A DNA stretch of 64,000 nt from Hahella sp050299855 (GTDB taxonomy: Bacteria; Pseudomonadota; Gammaproteobacteria; Pseudomonadales; Oleiphilaceae). This document shows, one piece after another, positions 9,518 to 18,580 of the stretch (its first letter is position 1; every line of letters starts with the position of its first letter). The position numbers and the translations under genes were made by a program. The stretch is from positions 42,759-106,758 of the forward strand of contig JBNKWQ010000008.1 of assembly GCA_050299855.1 (NCBI GenBank). The letters are read 5' to 3'. Below the pieces are notes generated by a model that saw only the letters and a program-made list of their open reading frames with translations, ran no database searches and was not told the origin of the DNA.

Positions 9518-10540
9518 ATGAAGCTTTCCAATAAAAACCAAAGACGCTGGCAACAATTTAAATCCCATCGAATGGGCTATTTTTCATTAATTTTGTTCAG
9601 CATATTATTTAGCGTCTGCTTGTTTGCTGACTTTGTCGCAAACGATAAACCCCTTATTGTCAAATACGAGGACAGCTATTATTTTCCAGTATTTAAAAGT
9701 TATTCCGAAATAGAATTCGGCGGTGAATTTGAAATTGAAGCAGACTATCGCGATACCTACATCGCCGATCTCATCAATGAAAAAGGCTGGATATTATGGC
9801 CCCCGATCCCCTATAGCTACAAAACCATCATTTATGATTTACCGACTCCTGCTCCCAGTTCTCCGACCCAACAAAATTTATTAGGCACGGATGATCAGGG
9901 CCGGGATGTACTTGCAAGAGTCATTTATGGCTTTCGAATCTCGGTCTTATTCGGGTTTAGTTTAACGATCATTTCTGCATTTATCGGCGTTATCGCCGGG
10001 GCTGTCCAAGGATATTATGGCGGCTGGGTAGATCTAGTATTCCAGAGACTCATTGAAATCTGGTCGAGTATGCCAATGTTGTTCATGCTGATAATTCTAG
10101 CCAGCATTATTCAACCTAACTTCTGGATATTGCTAGGATTTACTTTACTGTTCGCCTGGATGGGTTATGTAGGATATGTGCGCGCAGAGTTTCTCAGGGG
10201 GAGGAATTTTGAATATGTACTCGCAGCAAAGGCAATGGGAATGAGTGATTCAAGGCTGATGTTGAAACACATTCTTCCCAATGCTCTCGTAGCGACTATG
10301 ACCTTTATGCCGTTCACTCTTTCCGGTTCAGTGGTTACTTTAACTTCACTTGATTTTCTTGGCTTTGGGTTACCACCAGGCTCTCCTTCACTAGGCGAAC
10401 TCCTTGCACAAGGTAAAGCAAATCTCCAGGCCCCATGGCTTGGTATCACAGCATTTACCGTACTAGCGCTTCTTATGGGATTACTAATTTTTATCGGCGA
10501 AGCAATTCGTGACGCCTTTGATCCCCGTAACCAATATTAA
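9518..10540 (+). CDS. yejE: ABC transporter permease, YejE-like
   Basis: About 340 residues from the ATG at 9518. A longer reading exists from 9494, but the family protein begins with a short basic segment like LSNKNQRRWQQFKSHRMGY, which matches the 9518 start. One N-terminal membrane helix is followed by a large periplasmic segment. The conserved GTDDQGRDVLARVIYGFRIS precedes the transport helices, and the coupling loop LAAKAMGMSDSRLMLKHILPN is seen. It pairs with YejB to form the permease. Only 10 bases separate it from the yejB stop. Confidence 0.93.
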   Translation: MKLSNKNQRRWQQFKSHRMGYFSLILFSILFSVCLFADFVANDKPLIVKYEDSYYFPVFKSYSEIEFGGEFEIEADYRDTYIADLINEKGWILWPPIPYSYKTIIYDLPTPAPSSPTQQNLLGTDDQGRDVLARVIYGFRISVLFGFSLTIISAFIGVIAGAVQGYYGGWVDLVFQRLIEIWSSMPMLFMLIILASIIQPNFWILLGFTLLFAWMGYVGYVRAEFLRGRNFEYVLAAKAMGMSDSRLMLKHILPNALVATMTFMPFTLSGSVVTLTSLDFLGFGLPPGSPSLGELLAQGKANLQAPWLGITAFTVLALLMGLLIFIGEAIRDAFDPRNQY

Positions 10541-10557
10541 TCTGAAGCTAAGTATTT

Positions 10558-12147
10558 ATGCCAAAATTATTGGAAATAAAAAACCTCACACTAGGATTCA
10601 AACAACAGCATGGAATATCCGAAGTTGTAAAAGACGTATCCTTTGTCATAGAAGAAGGCCAGACCTTAGCACTAGTAGGCGAAAGCGGCTCAGGAAAGTC
10701 AGTCACTTCCCTATCAATTCTAAAATTGCTCAGTTCCCCCCCTCTAACCTTTGTGTCCGGTGAAATAAATTGGCTTGGAGAGAATCTTATTCATGCTTCA
10801 GAAAAAAGGATGAGGCAAATAAGAGGCCATGAGGTCAGTGTTATATTTCAGGAACCACTCACAGCCCTGAACCCGTTGCACAAAATTTACCGCCAAATCT
10901 CTGAAATAATTGAATTGCACCAGGGATTGAACAATCAACAATGTTTAGATTTGGCTTTGGAATGGCTGGCTAAAGTCGGTATACGCAACCCTGAAAAGAA
11001 ATTAGATGCTTACCCTCACCAGCTTTCCGGCGGTGAAAGGCAGCGCGTAATGATAGCCATGGCGTTAATCAACAATCCCAAGCTTCTGATTGCGGATGAA
11101 CCAACCACGGCTCTTGATGTTACCGTACAGTCACAGATACTTGAGCTCATAAAGAGCTTACAAAAAGATATCGGCATGTCTGTTCTCTTTATCACTCACG
11201 ACCTGCATATCGTCAAAAAGCTTGCCGATAAGGTCGCCGTTATGGAAAAAGGCGTTCTTGTTGAACAGGGAAGTACGCAACAGGTTTTCAATAATCCAGA
11301 GCACCCCTACACCCAAAAACTAATAGCCGCCGAACCTCACGGCACGCCGAATGAAGTCGGAACATTTGAATCCCCTATTATTAAAGTCAACAATCTTAAA
11401 TGCTGGTTTCCCATCAAAAAAGGTTTCTTCAAGAAGACTGTCGATCACATAAAAGCCGTAGATGATATTTCACTGCAAATTTTCCCAGGAGAAGCTCTGG
11501 GAATTGTTGGTGAAAGTGGCTCTGGCAAATCAACACTAGGTAGAAGCTTAATCCGTTTGGAGGGCAGCCAGGGAGAAATCTGGTTTAATCAATACAGAAT
11601 AGACAAATTAGGCCCTAAAGAGCTAAAGCCGTTAAGGAAAGATATTCAGATTATCTTTCAAGACCCTTTTGGTTCACTGAGCCCAAGAATGACGATCGCC
11701 GAAATAGTCGGGGAAGGATTGGAAATTCATGGTATTGACTCACCACAAGAACGAGAACAAAAGATCATTGATGCGTTAAATGAAGTTGAACTGGACCCAG
11801 ACTATCGCTTTCGCTACCCCAATGAGTTCTCCGGAGGGCAAAGGCAAAGAATTGCTATTGCCCGGGCTTTGGTATTGAGACCTAAACTACTTATTCTGGA
11901 CGAGCCAACATCATCTCTGGACCGTACAATTCAGCAACAAGTAATTGAACTGTTATTAAGGCTTCAAAAAGAATACAAACTAAGCTACCTGTTCATCAGC
12001 CATGATCTTCGGGTAGTCAAAGCTCTTTGTCATAAAGTTGTTGTGATGAAAGAAGGCAAAATACTCGAAGCCGGCGATTGCGAAAGCTTATACGAGAACC
12101 CCCAACACCCGTATACAAAAGAGCTATTGGAGACTGCCTATTACTAA
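10558..12147 (+). CDS. yejF: ABC transporter ATPase with two nucleotide-binding domains, YejF-like
   Basis: 529 residues containing two complete ATPase domains in one chain. Domain 1 has Walker A GESGSGKSVTS near residue 41, signature LSGGERQR and Walker B LLIADEPTTALD. Domain 2 has Walker A GESGSGKSTLGR near residue 322, signature FSGGQRQR and Walker B LLILDEPTSSLD. Each domain ends with the oligopeptide-type extension (NNPEHPYTQKL and ENPQHPYTKEL). It powers the YejB/YejE permease from the cytoplasmic side. It is the last gene of the operon, 17 bp after yejE. Confidence 0.95.
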   Translation: MPKLLEIKNLTLGFKQQHGISEVVKDVSFVIEEGQTLALVGESGSGKSVTSLSILKLLSSPPLTFVSGEINWLGENLIHASEKRMRQIRGHEVSVIFQEPLTALNPLHKIYRQISEIIELHQGLNNQQCLDLALEWLAKVGIRNPEKKLDAYPHQLSGGERQRVMIAMALINNPKLLIADEPTTALDVTVQSQILELIKSLQKDIGMSVLFITHDLHIVKKLADKVAVMEKGVLVEQGSTQQVFNNPEHPYTQKLIAAEPHGTPNEVGTFESPIIKVNNLKCWFPIKKGFFKKTVDHIKAVDDISLQIFPGEALGIVGESGSGKSTLGRSLIRLEGSQGEIWFNQYRIDKLGPKELKPLRKDIQIIFQDPFGSLSPRMTIAEIVGEGLEIHGIDSPQEREQKIIDALNEVELDPDYRFRYPNEFSGGQRQRIAIARALVLRPKLLILDEPTSSLDRTIQQQVIELLLRLQKEYKLSYLFISHDLRVVKALCHKVVVMKEGKILEAGDCESLYENPQHPYTKELLETAYY

Positions 12148-12319
12148 TATGGGCAATCATGGTTGGCAAATAAATTAGACTGCTTTGATTTGTCATACTA
12201 ACGACTCATTGTCACTCGCCATTGATACACTTATAACTACAGCTTGAAAAGGCAGAAGCAGTCTAAAAGAATGGAACTAATTTGCCTAAGATTGCTCACT
12301 ACTAAATAAGGTAATAGAT

Positions 12320-13102
12320 ATGGGACTATTGTCAGGAAAAAAAGCACTCATCGTGGGTGTCGCCAGCAAACTTTCAATTGCTAAAGGCATTGCCGATGCT
12401 TTCCACAGGGAAGGCGCCGAAATTGCCCTGACCTATCAAAACGATAAACTCAAGAGCCGAGTCGAAGGCTTTGCCGCTGAATATGATTCCAAGCTTACCT
12501 TTCCCTGTGATGTGGCGAGCGATGAAGAAATTACCACGCTATTTACCGAGCTAGGCAAACATTGGGATGGTATCGACATACTGGTACATTCCGTAGGCTT
12601 TGCGCCGGGTAGCGAATTGGACGGTAACTACGTTGACGCCACTACCCGGGAAGGGTTCCGTATCGCACACGACATCAGCTCTTATAGTTTTGTGGCTCTG
12701 GCCAAAGGTGCACGTGAACTGATGAAAGGGCGAAACGGCTCCCTACTCACCTTGACCTACCTTGGAGCCGAACGCGCTATCCCCAATTACAACGTCATGG
12801 GGCTCGCCAAGGCCAGCCTGGAATCCAACACCCGTTATATGGCCAGCAGTCTCGGCCCTGAGGGTACGCGTGTTAATGCCATTTCTGCAGGTCCTATCCG
12901 TACACTGGCTGCTTCTGGCATTAAGGATTTCCGTAAAATGTTGTCTGAAAACGCCAAACAGACACCACTACGTCGTAACGTGACAATTGAGGAAGTTGGC
13001 AACGCAGCCATGTTCCTCTGCTCCGACCTGGCCAGTGGTGTTAGCGGCGAGATCCTATATGTCGATGGCGGATTTAATACCACCGCCATGGCCTGGGAAT
13101 AG
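12320..13102 (+). CDS. fabI: Enoyl-[acyl-carrier-protein] reductase, FabI type
   Basis: 260 residues, a normal FabI length. It performs the last reduction of each fatty-acid elongation cycle, using NADH. The short-chain dehydrogenase signature is the divergent FabI form: the nucleotide-binding loop GVASKLSIAKGIA at residues 13-25, CDVASDEE near 64, and the catalytic Tyr-x6-Lys in YNVMGLAKASLE near residue 156. The C-terminal DGGFNTTAM is typical. It has its own upstream gap of about 170 bp and a strong terminator downstream. The yej-then-fabI order matches Pseudomonas. Confidence 0.97.
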   Translation: MGLLSGKKALIVGVASKLSIAKGIADAFHREGAEIALTYQNDKLKSRVEGFAAEYDSKLTFPCDVASDEEITTLFTELGKHWDGIDILVHSVGFAPGSELDGNYVDATTREGFRIAHDISSYSFVALAKGARELMKGRNGSLLTLTYLGAERAIPNYNVMGLAKASLESNTRYMASSLGPEGTRVNAISAGPIRTLAASGIKDFRKMLSENAKQTPLRRNVTIEEVGNAAMFLCSDLASGVSGEILYVDGGFNTTAMAWE

Positions 13103-13171
13103 GCATTTCACACCACTACTCAAGAGCTGGACATGCCTCTGGTTAATACTAATGAGGTTGTCAGCTGATAG

Positions 13172-13208
13172 AAAACCTGCGGGGAGTCTCACTCTGCAGG
13201 TTTTTTTT
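13172..13208 (+). terminator. Rho-independent terminator after fabI
   Basis: An inverted repeat AAACCTGC...GCAGGTTT (arms near 13173-13180 and 13196-13203) is followed by a run of eight T residues. It lies about 70 bp after the fabI stop codon. Confidence 0.85.
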
Positions 13209-13398
13209 GCATCATAGTTCCACATTTCTTAGCCCGATGACTTATTCTAGGGTCTATATCACCCTGGCTTAGTGACGGTAAAGCATCGAGCCGGACCATA
13301 TCAGGTCACTGAAATTAGGCACCACGTCACTGTATTTACGAGCTTTTCCCGTTAATGTAACAAATTGTATAGATTTCTCCGGATAGCCTGATAACCCC

Positions 13399-14475
13399 AT
13401 GAATCAATCCGTTCGCTATTGTTTCTTCATACTGCTATTCCTCCTCCTAGGCGGGTGCAGCTCCATGAAACCGGCCATGAAAGCCAGCCCTACTCTGGCA
13501 AATGCCCTGGGTATGGCAGATATTCCTCTAAAAGACCTGAAAAAGCTCTACACAGATCAGGAGTCTGAATTTATTGAGGTTAATGGACTGGAGATCCACT
13601 ATCGGGATGTGGGGGAAGGACCAGCCATAGTCCTGCTTCATGGAGTAATGTCATCACTGCAGACCTGGGATGGCTGGACCGAGGAACTACGAAAGAATTT
13701 CCGCGTTATCAGCCTTGACATGCCTGGCTTTGGGCTGACTGGTGGTCCGGAAAACCTGGATGAGTACAACGAGGACTATGTATTTAATACTTTCGCCAAG
13801 TTTCTGGACAATATTGAACTTACCCGCTTTTCCCTGGCGGGGAATTCCTTTGGTGGCTACATTGCTGCTCGCTATGCTGCACAATATCCAGAACGGGTAG
13901 AGAAACTGATTCTAATTGACCCATTTGGTTACCCTCAGGAAGCACCATGGATCTATAAAGTGGCAACTTGGCCTGTCGTCAGTACTTTAGCAAAAATGGT
14001 CCAACCACCTTTTTTGATCACTAAAAATGTTATAGAAATCTACGGTGACAGATCCAGGCTCGGTCAGGACAATCTATACCGGTATGTACATATGGCTCAA
14101 CGGCCCGGAGCCAAAAAAGTATATATCAAAACCATGCAGATGCAGGCGGAAGCTATAAAGGAAGAACACCCGTTACCTTTTGCCAGTATTGATGCCGAGA
14201 CCTTACTGATGTGGGGAGAGCTGGACAAATGGACACCTATTGAACTCGCAGAACGATGGAAGTCAGATGTCAGACGCCTGGAATATATAAGCTATCCTGG
14301 TGTTGGTCACGTTCCGATGGAAGAAATACCCTTCCAGACAGTGCAGGACGCAATTGAGTTTCTGGCTGACGTGCAGCAGGCGCCGGTTCAGTCGTCCCCT
14401 TCCATGGACGAGCTGGAATTGATTCTGCAAGGTGATGATCTTTCCTCTGATTTTGCACCGATGGAAGGACTTTAA
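13399..14475 (+). CDS. Alpha/beta hydrolase, predicted lipoprotein
   Basis: 358 residues. The N-terminus is a hydrophobic signal ending in a lipobox (LLLGGC, Cys20), suggesting membrane anchoring in the envelope. The hydrolase fold follows: oxyanion region VLLHGVMSS near residue 79, nucleophile elbow AGNSFGGY with Ser near 154, acid in MWGELDKWTP near 275 and catalytic His in GVGHVPMEE near 303. The substrate cannot be told from sequence. The acidic tail after residue 330 is low-complexity. A hairpin follows the gene. Confidence 0.85.
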   Translation: MNQSVRYCFFILLFLLLGGCSSMKPAMKASPTLANALGMADIPLKDLKKLYTDQESEFIEVNGLEIHYRDVGEGPAIVLLHGVMSSLQTWDGWTEELRKNFRVISLDMPGFGLTGGPENLDEYNEDYVFNTFAKFLDNIELTRFSLAGNSFGGYIAARYAAQYPERVEKLILIDPFGYPQEAPWIYKVATWPVVSTLAKMVQPPFLITKNVIEIYGDRSRLGQDNLYRYVHMAQRPGAKKVYIKTMQMQAEAIKEEHPLPFASIDAETLLMWGELDKWTPIELAERWKSDVRRLEYISYPGVGHVPMEEIPFQTVQDAIEFLADVQQAPVQSSPSMDELELILQGDDLSSDFAPMEGL

Positions 14476-14501
14476 AAGTCACTCGCCAACTTACAATTAA
14501 A

Positions 14502-14531
14502 CCTCAGTCCTCTTGACTTGAGTGACTGAGG
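14502..14531. terminator. Stem-loop between convergent genes, possible terminator
   Basis: CCTCAGTC at 14502-14509 pairs with GACTGAGG at 14524-14531. The stem lies between the end of the hydrolase gene and the end of the PilZ-domain gene, which converge here. No T-run follows on either strand, so termination is only inferred. Confidence 0.4.
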
Positions 14532-14561
14532 CCAGAATCTTTCAAGACCAATACAAACCTG

Positions 14562-14969
14562 TTAACTGCGAACATGTTCCTCGCCATCATCCGACAACAT
14601 TACTGATACTGCCAGTTTCCATTCCACAATGGATGTTCCATCCGACTCAAGCAACGCCAAACCAACCAAATAGCCAACAGAACCAGGCAGGCGTTTTTGC
14701 CAGCGTACTTCCGCCACCAGCTCGTAACGGTCACCTGTGTTTTCCCGGATGATACAGATTTGAATGATAGCGCCTACCCGAAGAGGCTCATGAACTCTGA
14801 CCTGGATTCCGTTTGCCGAAATATCCACCGTCTCAGAGGCCCTGACCGACGGTCTTAAATCGTCGTTTTCCATGGCGCCTGGTGTCTTGATTTCCACAAA
14901 AATCACTTCATTGTGTGGTAACCGAGGCTCCGTTCTTAGATTGTCATCTTGAGAGCTATTACTATGCAT
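14562..14969 (-). CDS. PilZ-domain protein (possible c-di-GMP receptor)
   Basis: 135 residues. An RLPHNEVIFVEI start and the later DISANGIQVRV segment resemble the two PilZ c-di-GMP motifs (Arg-rich N-terminus and D/N-x-S-x-x-G). The first motif is weak, with only one Arg clearly placed, so actual binding is uncertain. The beta-rich middle (GAIIQICIIREN, YELVAEVRWQKR, GYLVGLALL) fits the PilZ barrel. It lies 3 bp downstream of the DUF1631-like gene, so both are probably one transcript and may act together. Confidence 0.8.
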   Translation of the reverse strand: MHSNSSQDDNLRTEPRLPHNEVIFVEIKTPGAMENDDLRPSVRASETVDISANGIQVRVHEPLRVGAIIQICIIRENTGDRYELVAEVRWQKRLPGSVGYLVGLALLESDGTSIVEWKLAVSVMLSDDGEEHVRS

Positions 14970-14972
14970 GGC

Positions 14973-16793
14973 TTACCTCTTTGCAATTCCGATTCGTCCG
15001 ACTGCCCGGCCTAACCGTTCTTCCAGTTCAGCATCAGCACCTAGGAACTTAAATTCACTTTTTAATATCAGCTGAACCGCTTCGTCGCGCATAAGTTCGG
15101 CCATCTTCATCCCAAATTCATCTACAAACACTAGCCTTCCAGTCGCATTAAAGCGTACACCAAGTTTGGCGCGCACAGTTTTTCCGTTATTCTCAAAAGA
15201 CACCCACCCGCCAATTTTCAAACCGTCAATGGCCTCTTTGGCTTGAGACTCAGCTTCCAAAGCGGCACGTTCTTCCGCTTCAATCGCCTGCTGGCGCATT
15301 CTTTGTTCCAGCGCCAATCTTTCTTCTTCCTGGCGACGCTGAGCCTCCTCACGCGCTTTTACGATGGCTTCAGCTTCTGCTTCTGCTTTCGCTTTGGCTG
15401 CTGCCCTGATACTACGCTCTTCATCCAATTTCTTTTGCAACGCCACTCGATGAGATAAATCAGTTTCCACCAGCTCACGGGCCACATTCTGAAATATCCC
15501 CTGCATACTGCCTGAAGCTGTAAAAGGTGACACCTGATCCTGCTGTAGCTCCCGGTAGAATTCACCAGCGGGCTCCAGAGCCACCTTACGGCCACTAAAG
15601 TCACTCCACAAAATGGCCTTTTGCCGTGGCAGGACAGCAACCAACTGACACAACCGGCCATTGCGACGAAACCAGTTTCCACACTGTTCTGCCAGGCGGC
15701 TTTCCAATTCTGGGTCTTGCTGTTCTTCATTCAGCTCCGTGACCATCGGCAAGTAGTCATTTCGCGGAACATCCTGTTCCTTCACAATCTTCAGAATGAT
15801 GTCTTGTAAAGCACTCAGGACTGATTCCTTCTGATCAGGTTTTTGATCCAGGCTCGGTAACTGATGTTGCACTTCATCAATTAATTGGCCGGCATAGTCG
15901 TACATCCGCTGTTTCTGGCTGGGACTGTGCTGACCTCTATAAGTGAAAACTATCCTGTCGGTAAGTTTAAATATCCGCTGGAACTCCTTGCTTTCATCCC
16001 CCTTGGAAAGAATTACCAACCGCATGGAATCCAACCAATCCCCCTGGAGAAACTGAATCACTTCAGGTGGCAACTGCTTACCCTGGGCAAACTTGTTGAT
16101 AGAGGAAACCGCTAAATGTTGGGCATACCAGACATTGTCCAACCCCATCTCAGTCTGAATCAGACGTTGTTCAAGCATGTGCCGACGTTTCTTTTCCTTT
16201 TCCCAGGATTCAAACAGAGCCCGTCTGGCTAAATCTTGTTCCTCTCGGATAAGACAATGATCCGCGTCCAGGAGGCGGGTGAGCGCATTTAGAGATTTCA
16301 TCACAAAAGTAGGTGGCTGCCCCTTTTCTTCTTCCCAGCCCATAAAGAGCTTTTCCACCAGCGCCATGATTTCATTTACAGGATGTCCTGTATCCAGCAC
16401 AAATTCAGGCTGATCAAGTAATAAGGCTGCAAGTATATAACGCCGCCTCATCACCGACTTTTTAACGAAAGGGTCTAGCGGACTCTGGGACTGCCAACAT
16501 TCTGTTGCCCGATTCATAAAAACCAGACAATTAATGATTGAGCGGTCCAACCCACCCATATCCTGATTTAATTGCTTAATTACATCTCTGAGCTGGTGCT
16601 TTTTCTCCCGACTGATATCCGCCAGCTTGCTGGCGACAATATGGCGCTCATCATCACTCTCAATGACTTTGCTGCCGGCAATGCGAAAGATATTTTCAGT
16701 TTCGGGTAGATTGGCTCTGATCAATGCGGCAGCCAATTGTTCGACGCTGATGTCAGTGGCGACCGACGCGTCTTGGTCCTTGATAGAAGTCAC
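14973..16793 (-). CDS. DUF1631-family protein, large cytoplasmic protein with coiled coil
   Basis: 606 residues without signal or membrane helix. The family hallmarks are the PPEVIQFLQGDWLDSMRLVI segment near residue 240 and a C-terminal GGWVSFENNGKTVRAKLGV...RLVFVDEFGMKMAEL domain near 530-575, which looks like a PilZ-type barrel. Between about 440 and 520 runs a Glu/Ala/Arg-rich coiled coil. DUF1631 proteins have no settled function. The adjacent PilZ gene, 3 bp away, suggests a cyclic-di-GMP-linked role. The protein is shorter than many family members, which exceed 700 residues. Confidence 0.8.
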   Translation of the reverse strand: MTSIKDQDASVATDISVEQLAAALIRANLPETENIFRIAGSKVIESDDERHIVASKLADISREKKHQLRDVIKQLNQDMGGLDRSIINCLVFMNRATECWQSQSPLDPFVKKSVMRRRYILAALLLDQPEFVLDTGHPVNEIMALVEKLFMGWEEEKGQPPTFVMKSLNALTRLLDADHCLIREEQDLARRALFESWEKEKKRRHMLEQRLIQTEMGLDNVWYAQHLAVSSINKFAQGKQLPPEVIQFLQGDWLDSMRLVILSKGDESKEFQRIFKLTDRIVFTYRGQHSPSQKQRMYDYAGQLIDEVQHQLPSLDQKPDQKESVLSALQDIILKIVKEQDVPRNDYLPMVTELNEEQQDPELESRLAEQCGNWFRRNGRLCQLVAVLPRQKAILWSDFSGRKVALEPAGEFYRELQQDQVSPFTASGSMQGIFQNVARELVETDLSHRVALQKKLDEERSIRAAAKAKAEAEAEAIVKAREEAQRRQEEERLALEQRMRQQAIEAEERAALEAESQAKEAIDGLKIGGWVSFENNGKTVRAKLGVRFNATGRLVFVDEFGMKMAELMRDEAVQLILKSEFKFLGADAELEERLGRAVGRIGIAKR

Positions 16794-17002
16794 TAAAGCC
16801 TATGTCCTGAAGTTTGTAAATTAAGAAGTTTAGATGCCTCTTCAGTATAGATGAAGTCGCCACCAAGGCTTGAAGGAAATTGAATCTAATCTATATATCC
16901 CGGATATAAGCCAACCTCCTATATAGAAGGAAATGGTATCACCAAAAAACTGTAATATTGCTATGCTGTCCGTGGGTCCGTTGCAATAATAAGGAGGACT
17001 CT

Positions 17003-17173
17003 ATGTACGATCTAACGCTTGACCGCCGCAAATTTGAACGCCGGGGGAAAGTGGCTCGCAAAGTTGATGTCGTGCCACTGTCCATACCCACTCGGAATCG
17101 AAGAAGCACAGATAGGAGACAGGATCAGCGACCGCTTTCGGCGTTTCCCTATCTGCCATTTTGTGAGCTATAG
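17003..17173 (+). CDS. Small Arg-rich protein of 56 residues, unknown function
   Basis: The ATG at 17003 is preceded by a near-perfect ribosome site, AAGGAGG, at 16991-16997 with a 5-base spacer, which is why I accept this short ORF and not the longer reading from 16958. The product is strongly basic with repeated Arg pairs: LDRRKFERRGK near the start and RNRRSTDRRQDQR in the middle, then a hydrophobic tail ending FPYLPFCEL. No domain is recognised. It diverges from the DUF1631 gene and is followed by a 12-bp-arm hairpin, so it forms a compact single-gene unit. Confidence 0.7.
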   Translation: MYDLTLDRRKFERRGKVARKVDVVPLSIPTRNRRSTDRRQDQRPLSAFPYLPFCEL

Positions 17174-17257
17174 GTAATCATATAGTCGATATGTCGGTGG
17201 TTTGTTGATTAACAACTCTTAATTCCTGGGTTCCCGAACCAAACCAAATCGAGCCTA

Positions 17258-17283
17258 AGATGCCCGGCCCTGGCCGGGCATCT
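17258..17283 (+). terminator. Strong GC-rich hairpin after the small Arg-rich gene
   Basis: AGATGCCCGGCC at 17258-17269 is exactly complementary to GGCCGGGCATCT at 17272-17283, a 12-bp palindrome. No T-run follows, so it may be a factor-assisted terminator or an mRNA-stabilising end rather than a classic intrinsic terminator. Confidence 0.55.
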
Positions 17284-17347
17284 CTATGAGTCGGGAGACC
17301 TACCGTTATTACAATTAGAATGTTTTAAAGCCAGGTTATGGCGAGCT

Positions 17348-17453
17348 ATTGATAGTGTGGTGAAAGCCAATGATAGTGTGACGCAAGCCATTGAACCAGA
17401 TTGCAATTACCCATTGAATAGAGCAGTATAACGGCCCTATTGAGCCAGATAGC
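17348..17453. repeat. 21-bp-period direct repeats upstream of the DAHP synthase gene
   Basis: ATTGATAGTGTG at 17348 recurs as AATGATAGTGTG at 17369 and starts again as ATTGA at 17390, giving an exact 21-base period. The unit ends (AAGCC) repeat too. Separately, ATTGAACCAGATTGC at 17390 recurs as ATTGAGCCAGATAGC at 17439. The array ends about 33 bp before the DAHP synthase ATG, so it could be a regulator-binding array. This is inferred only. Confidence 0.6.
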
Positions 17454-17485
17454 CCGTCTTGAACGATAAGAATTACGGAAAGAAT

Positions 17486-18562
17486 ATGTCCCAGAACCAG
17501 ATCGAAAACGTCAACGTCTTCAGCCAGGATATCCTTATTACACCTGAGCGTTTGAAAGAAGACATCCCACTTTCAGCAGCAGCAGCAGAAACCGTCGTAC
17601 AAGGCCGCCAGACCATTTGCGACATCCTTGATCAAAAAGATCATCGACTGTTTGTCGTCATTGGTCCCTGCTCTATACACGATGTGGAAGCTGCGAAAGA
17701 CTACGCACGCCGACTTAAGATCCTGGCCGACGAACTTCAGGACACACTGTATCTGGTTATGCGGGTCTATTTTGAAAAGCCGCGTACTACTATCGGCTGG
17801 AAAGGGTTGATCAACGACCCTACTATCGATGATTCCTTTGACATGGAGAAAGGCTTGCATATCGGTCGCCAGTTATTGGTCGATCTCGCAGAAATGGGTC
17901 TGCCGACAGCAACAGAAGCCCTTGATCCTATTTCTCCACAATATTTACAGGACACCATAGCCTGGTCTGCCATCGGCGCGAGAACCACTGAATCCCAGAC
18001 TCACCGCGAAATGAGCAGCGGCCTGTCCATGCCTATCGGCTTCAAAAACGGTACAGACGGTAGCCTGACCGTAGCAGTAAATGCAATGAAATCAGTTGCC
18101 TCTCCACACTCATTCCTAGGGATAAATCGCCAGGGGCAAGTTGCGATTATTCGCACCAAAGGCAATCAATACGGACATGTGGTACTGCGCGGAGGTGGCG
18201 GCAAGCCAAACTACGATTCTGTTAGCGTCAGACACTGCGAGCAAGCCCTGGAAAAAGCCCAACTGCGGGAAGCCATTATGGTTGACTGCAGCCACGCCAA
18301 CTCAGACAAAGATCCGGCCAACCAACCCTTAGTCATGAAAGACGTGGCTCACCAGATTTTGGAAGGCAACAAATCCATCTGTGGACTGATGGTTGAAAGC
18401 AATATCAACTGGGGTAATCAACCAATCCCCTCAGATTTGTCTGAGCTCCAATATGGTGTATCCATTACAGATGCCTGTATTGATTGGGATACTACAGAGC
18501 AGGCACTACGCGATATTTACGCCAAGCTGAAAGACGTTCTCCCTAACCGAATCTCCGGTTAA
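17486..18562 (+). CDS. 3-deoxy-7-phosphoheptulonate (DAHP) synthase, class I
   Basis: 358 residues from the ATG at 17486 (MSQNQIENVN). A longer reading from 17459 exists but adds nine residues with no family match. The enzyme joins phosphoenolpyruvate and erythrose-4-phosphate, the first step of the shikimate pathway. Class I motifs are present: VVIGPCSIHD, MRVYFEKPRTTIGWKGLIND, GARTTESQTHRE, PIGFKNGTDG and the metal-binding VDCSHANSDK near the end. Which aromatic amino acid inhibits it cannot be read reliably, so no aroF/G/H letter is given. A repeat array lies upstream and a strong terminator downstream. Confidence 0.95.
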   Translation: MSQNQIENVNVFSQDILITPERLKEDIPLSAAAAETVVQGRQTICDILDQKDHRLFVVIGPCSIHDVEAAKDYARRLKILADELQDTLYLVMRVYFEKPRTTIGWKGLINDPTIDDSFDMEKGLHIGRQLLVDLAEMGLPTATEALDPISPQYLQDTIAWSAIGARTTESQTHREMSSGLSMPIGFKNGTDGSLTVAVNAMKSVASPHSFLGINRQGQVAIIRTKGNQYGHVVLRGGGGKPNYDSVSVRHCEQALEKAQLREAIMVDCSHANSDKDPANQPLVMKDVAHQILEGNKSICGLMVESNINWGNQPIPSDLSELQYGVSITDACIDWDTTEQALRDIYAKLKDVLPNRISG

Positions 18563-18580
18563 CTGAATTGAACCTTCCGT

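Noticed and set aside
17573..17589. CAG trinucleotide run
   Set aside because: It is a short run coding for four or five alanines at the start of the DAHP synthase; too short to suggest instability.
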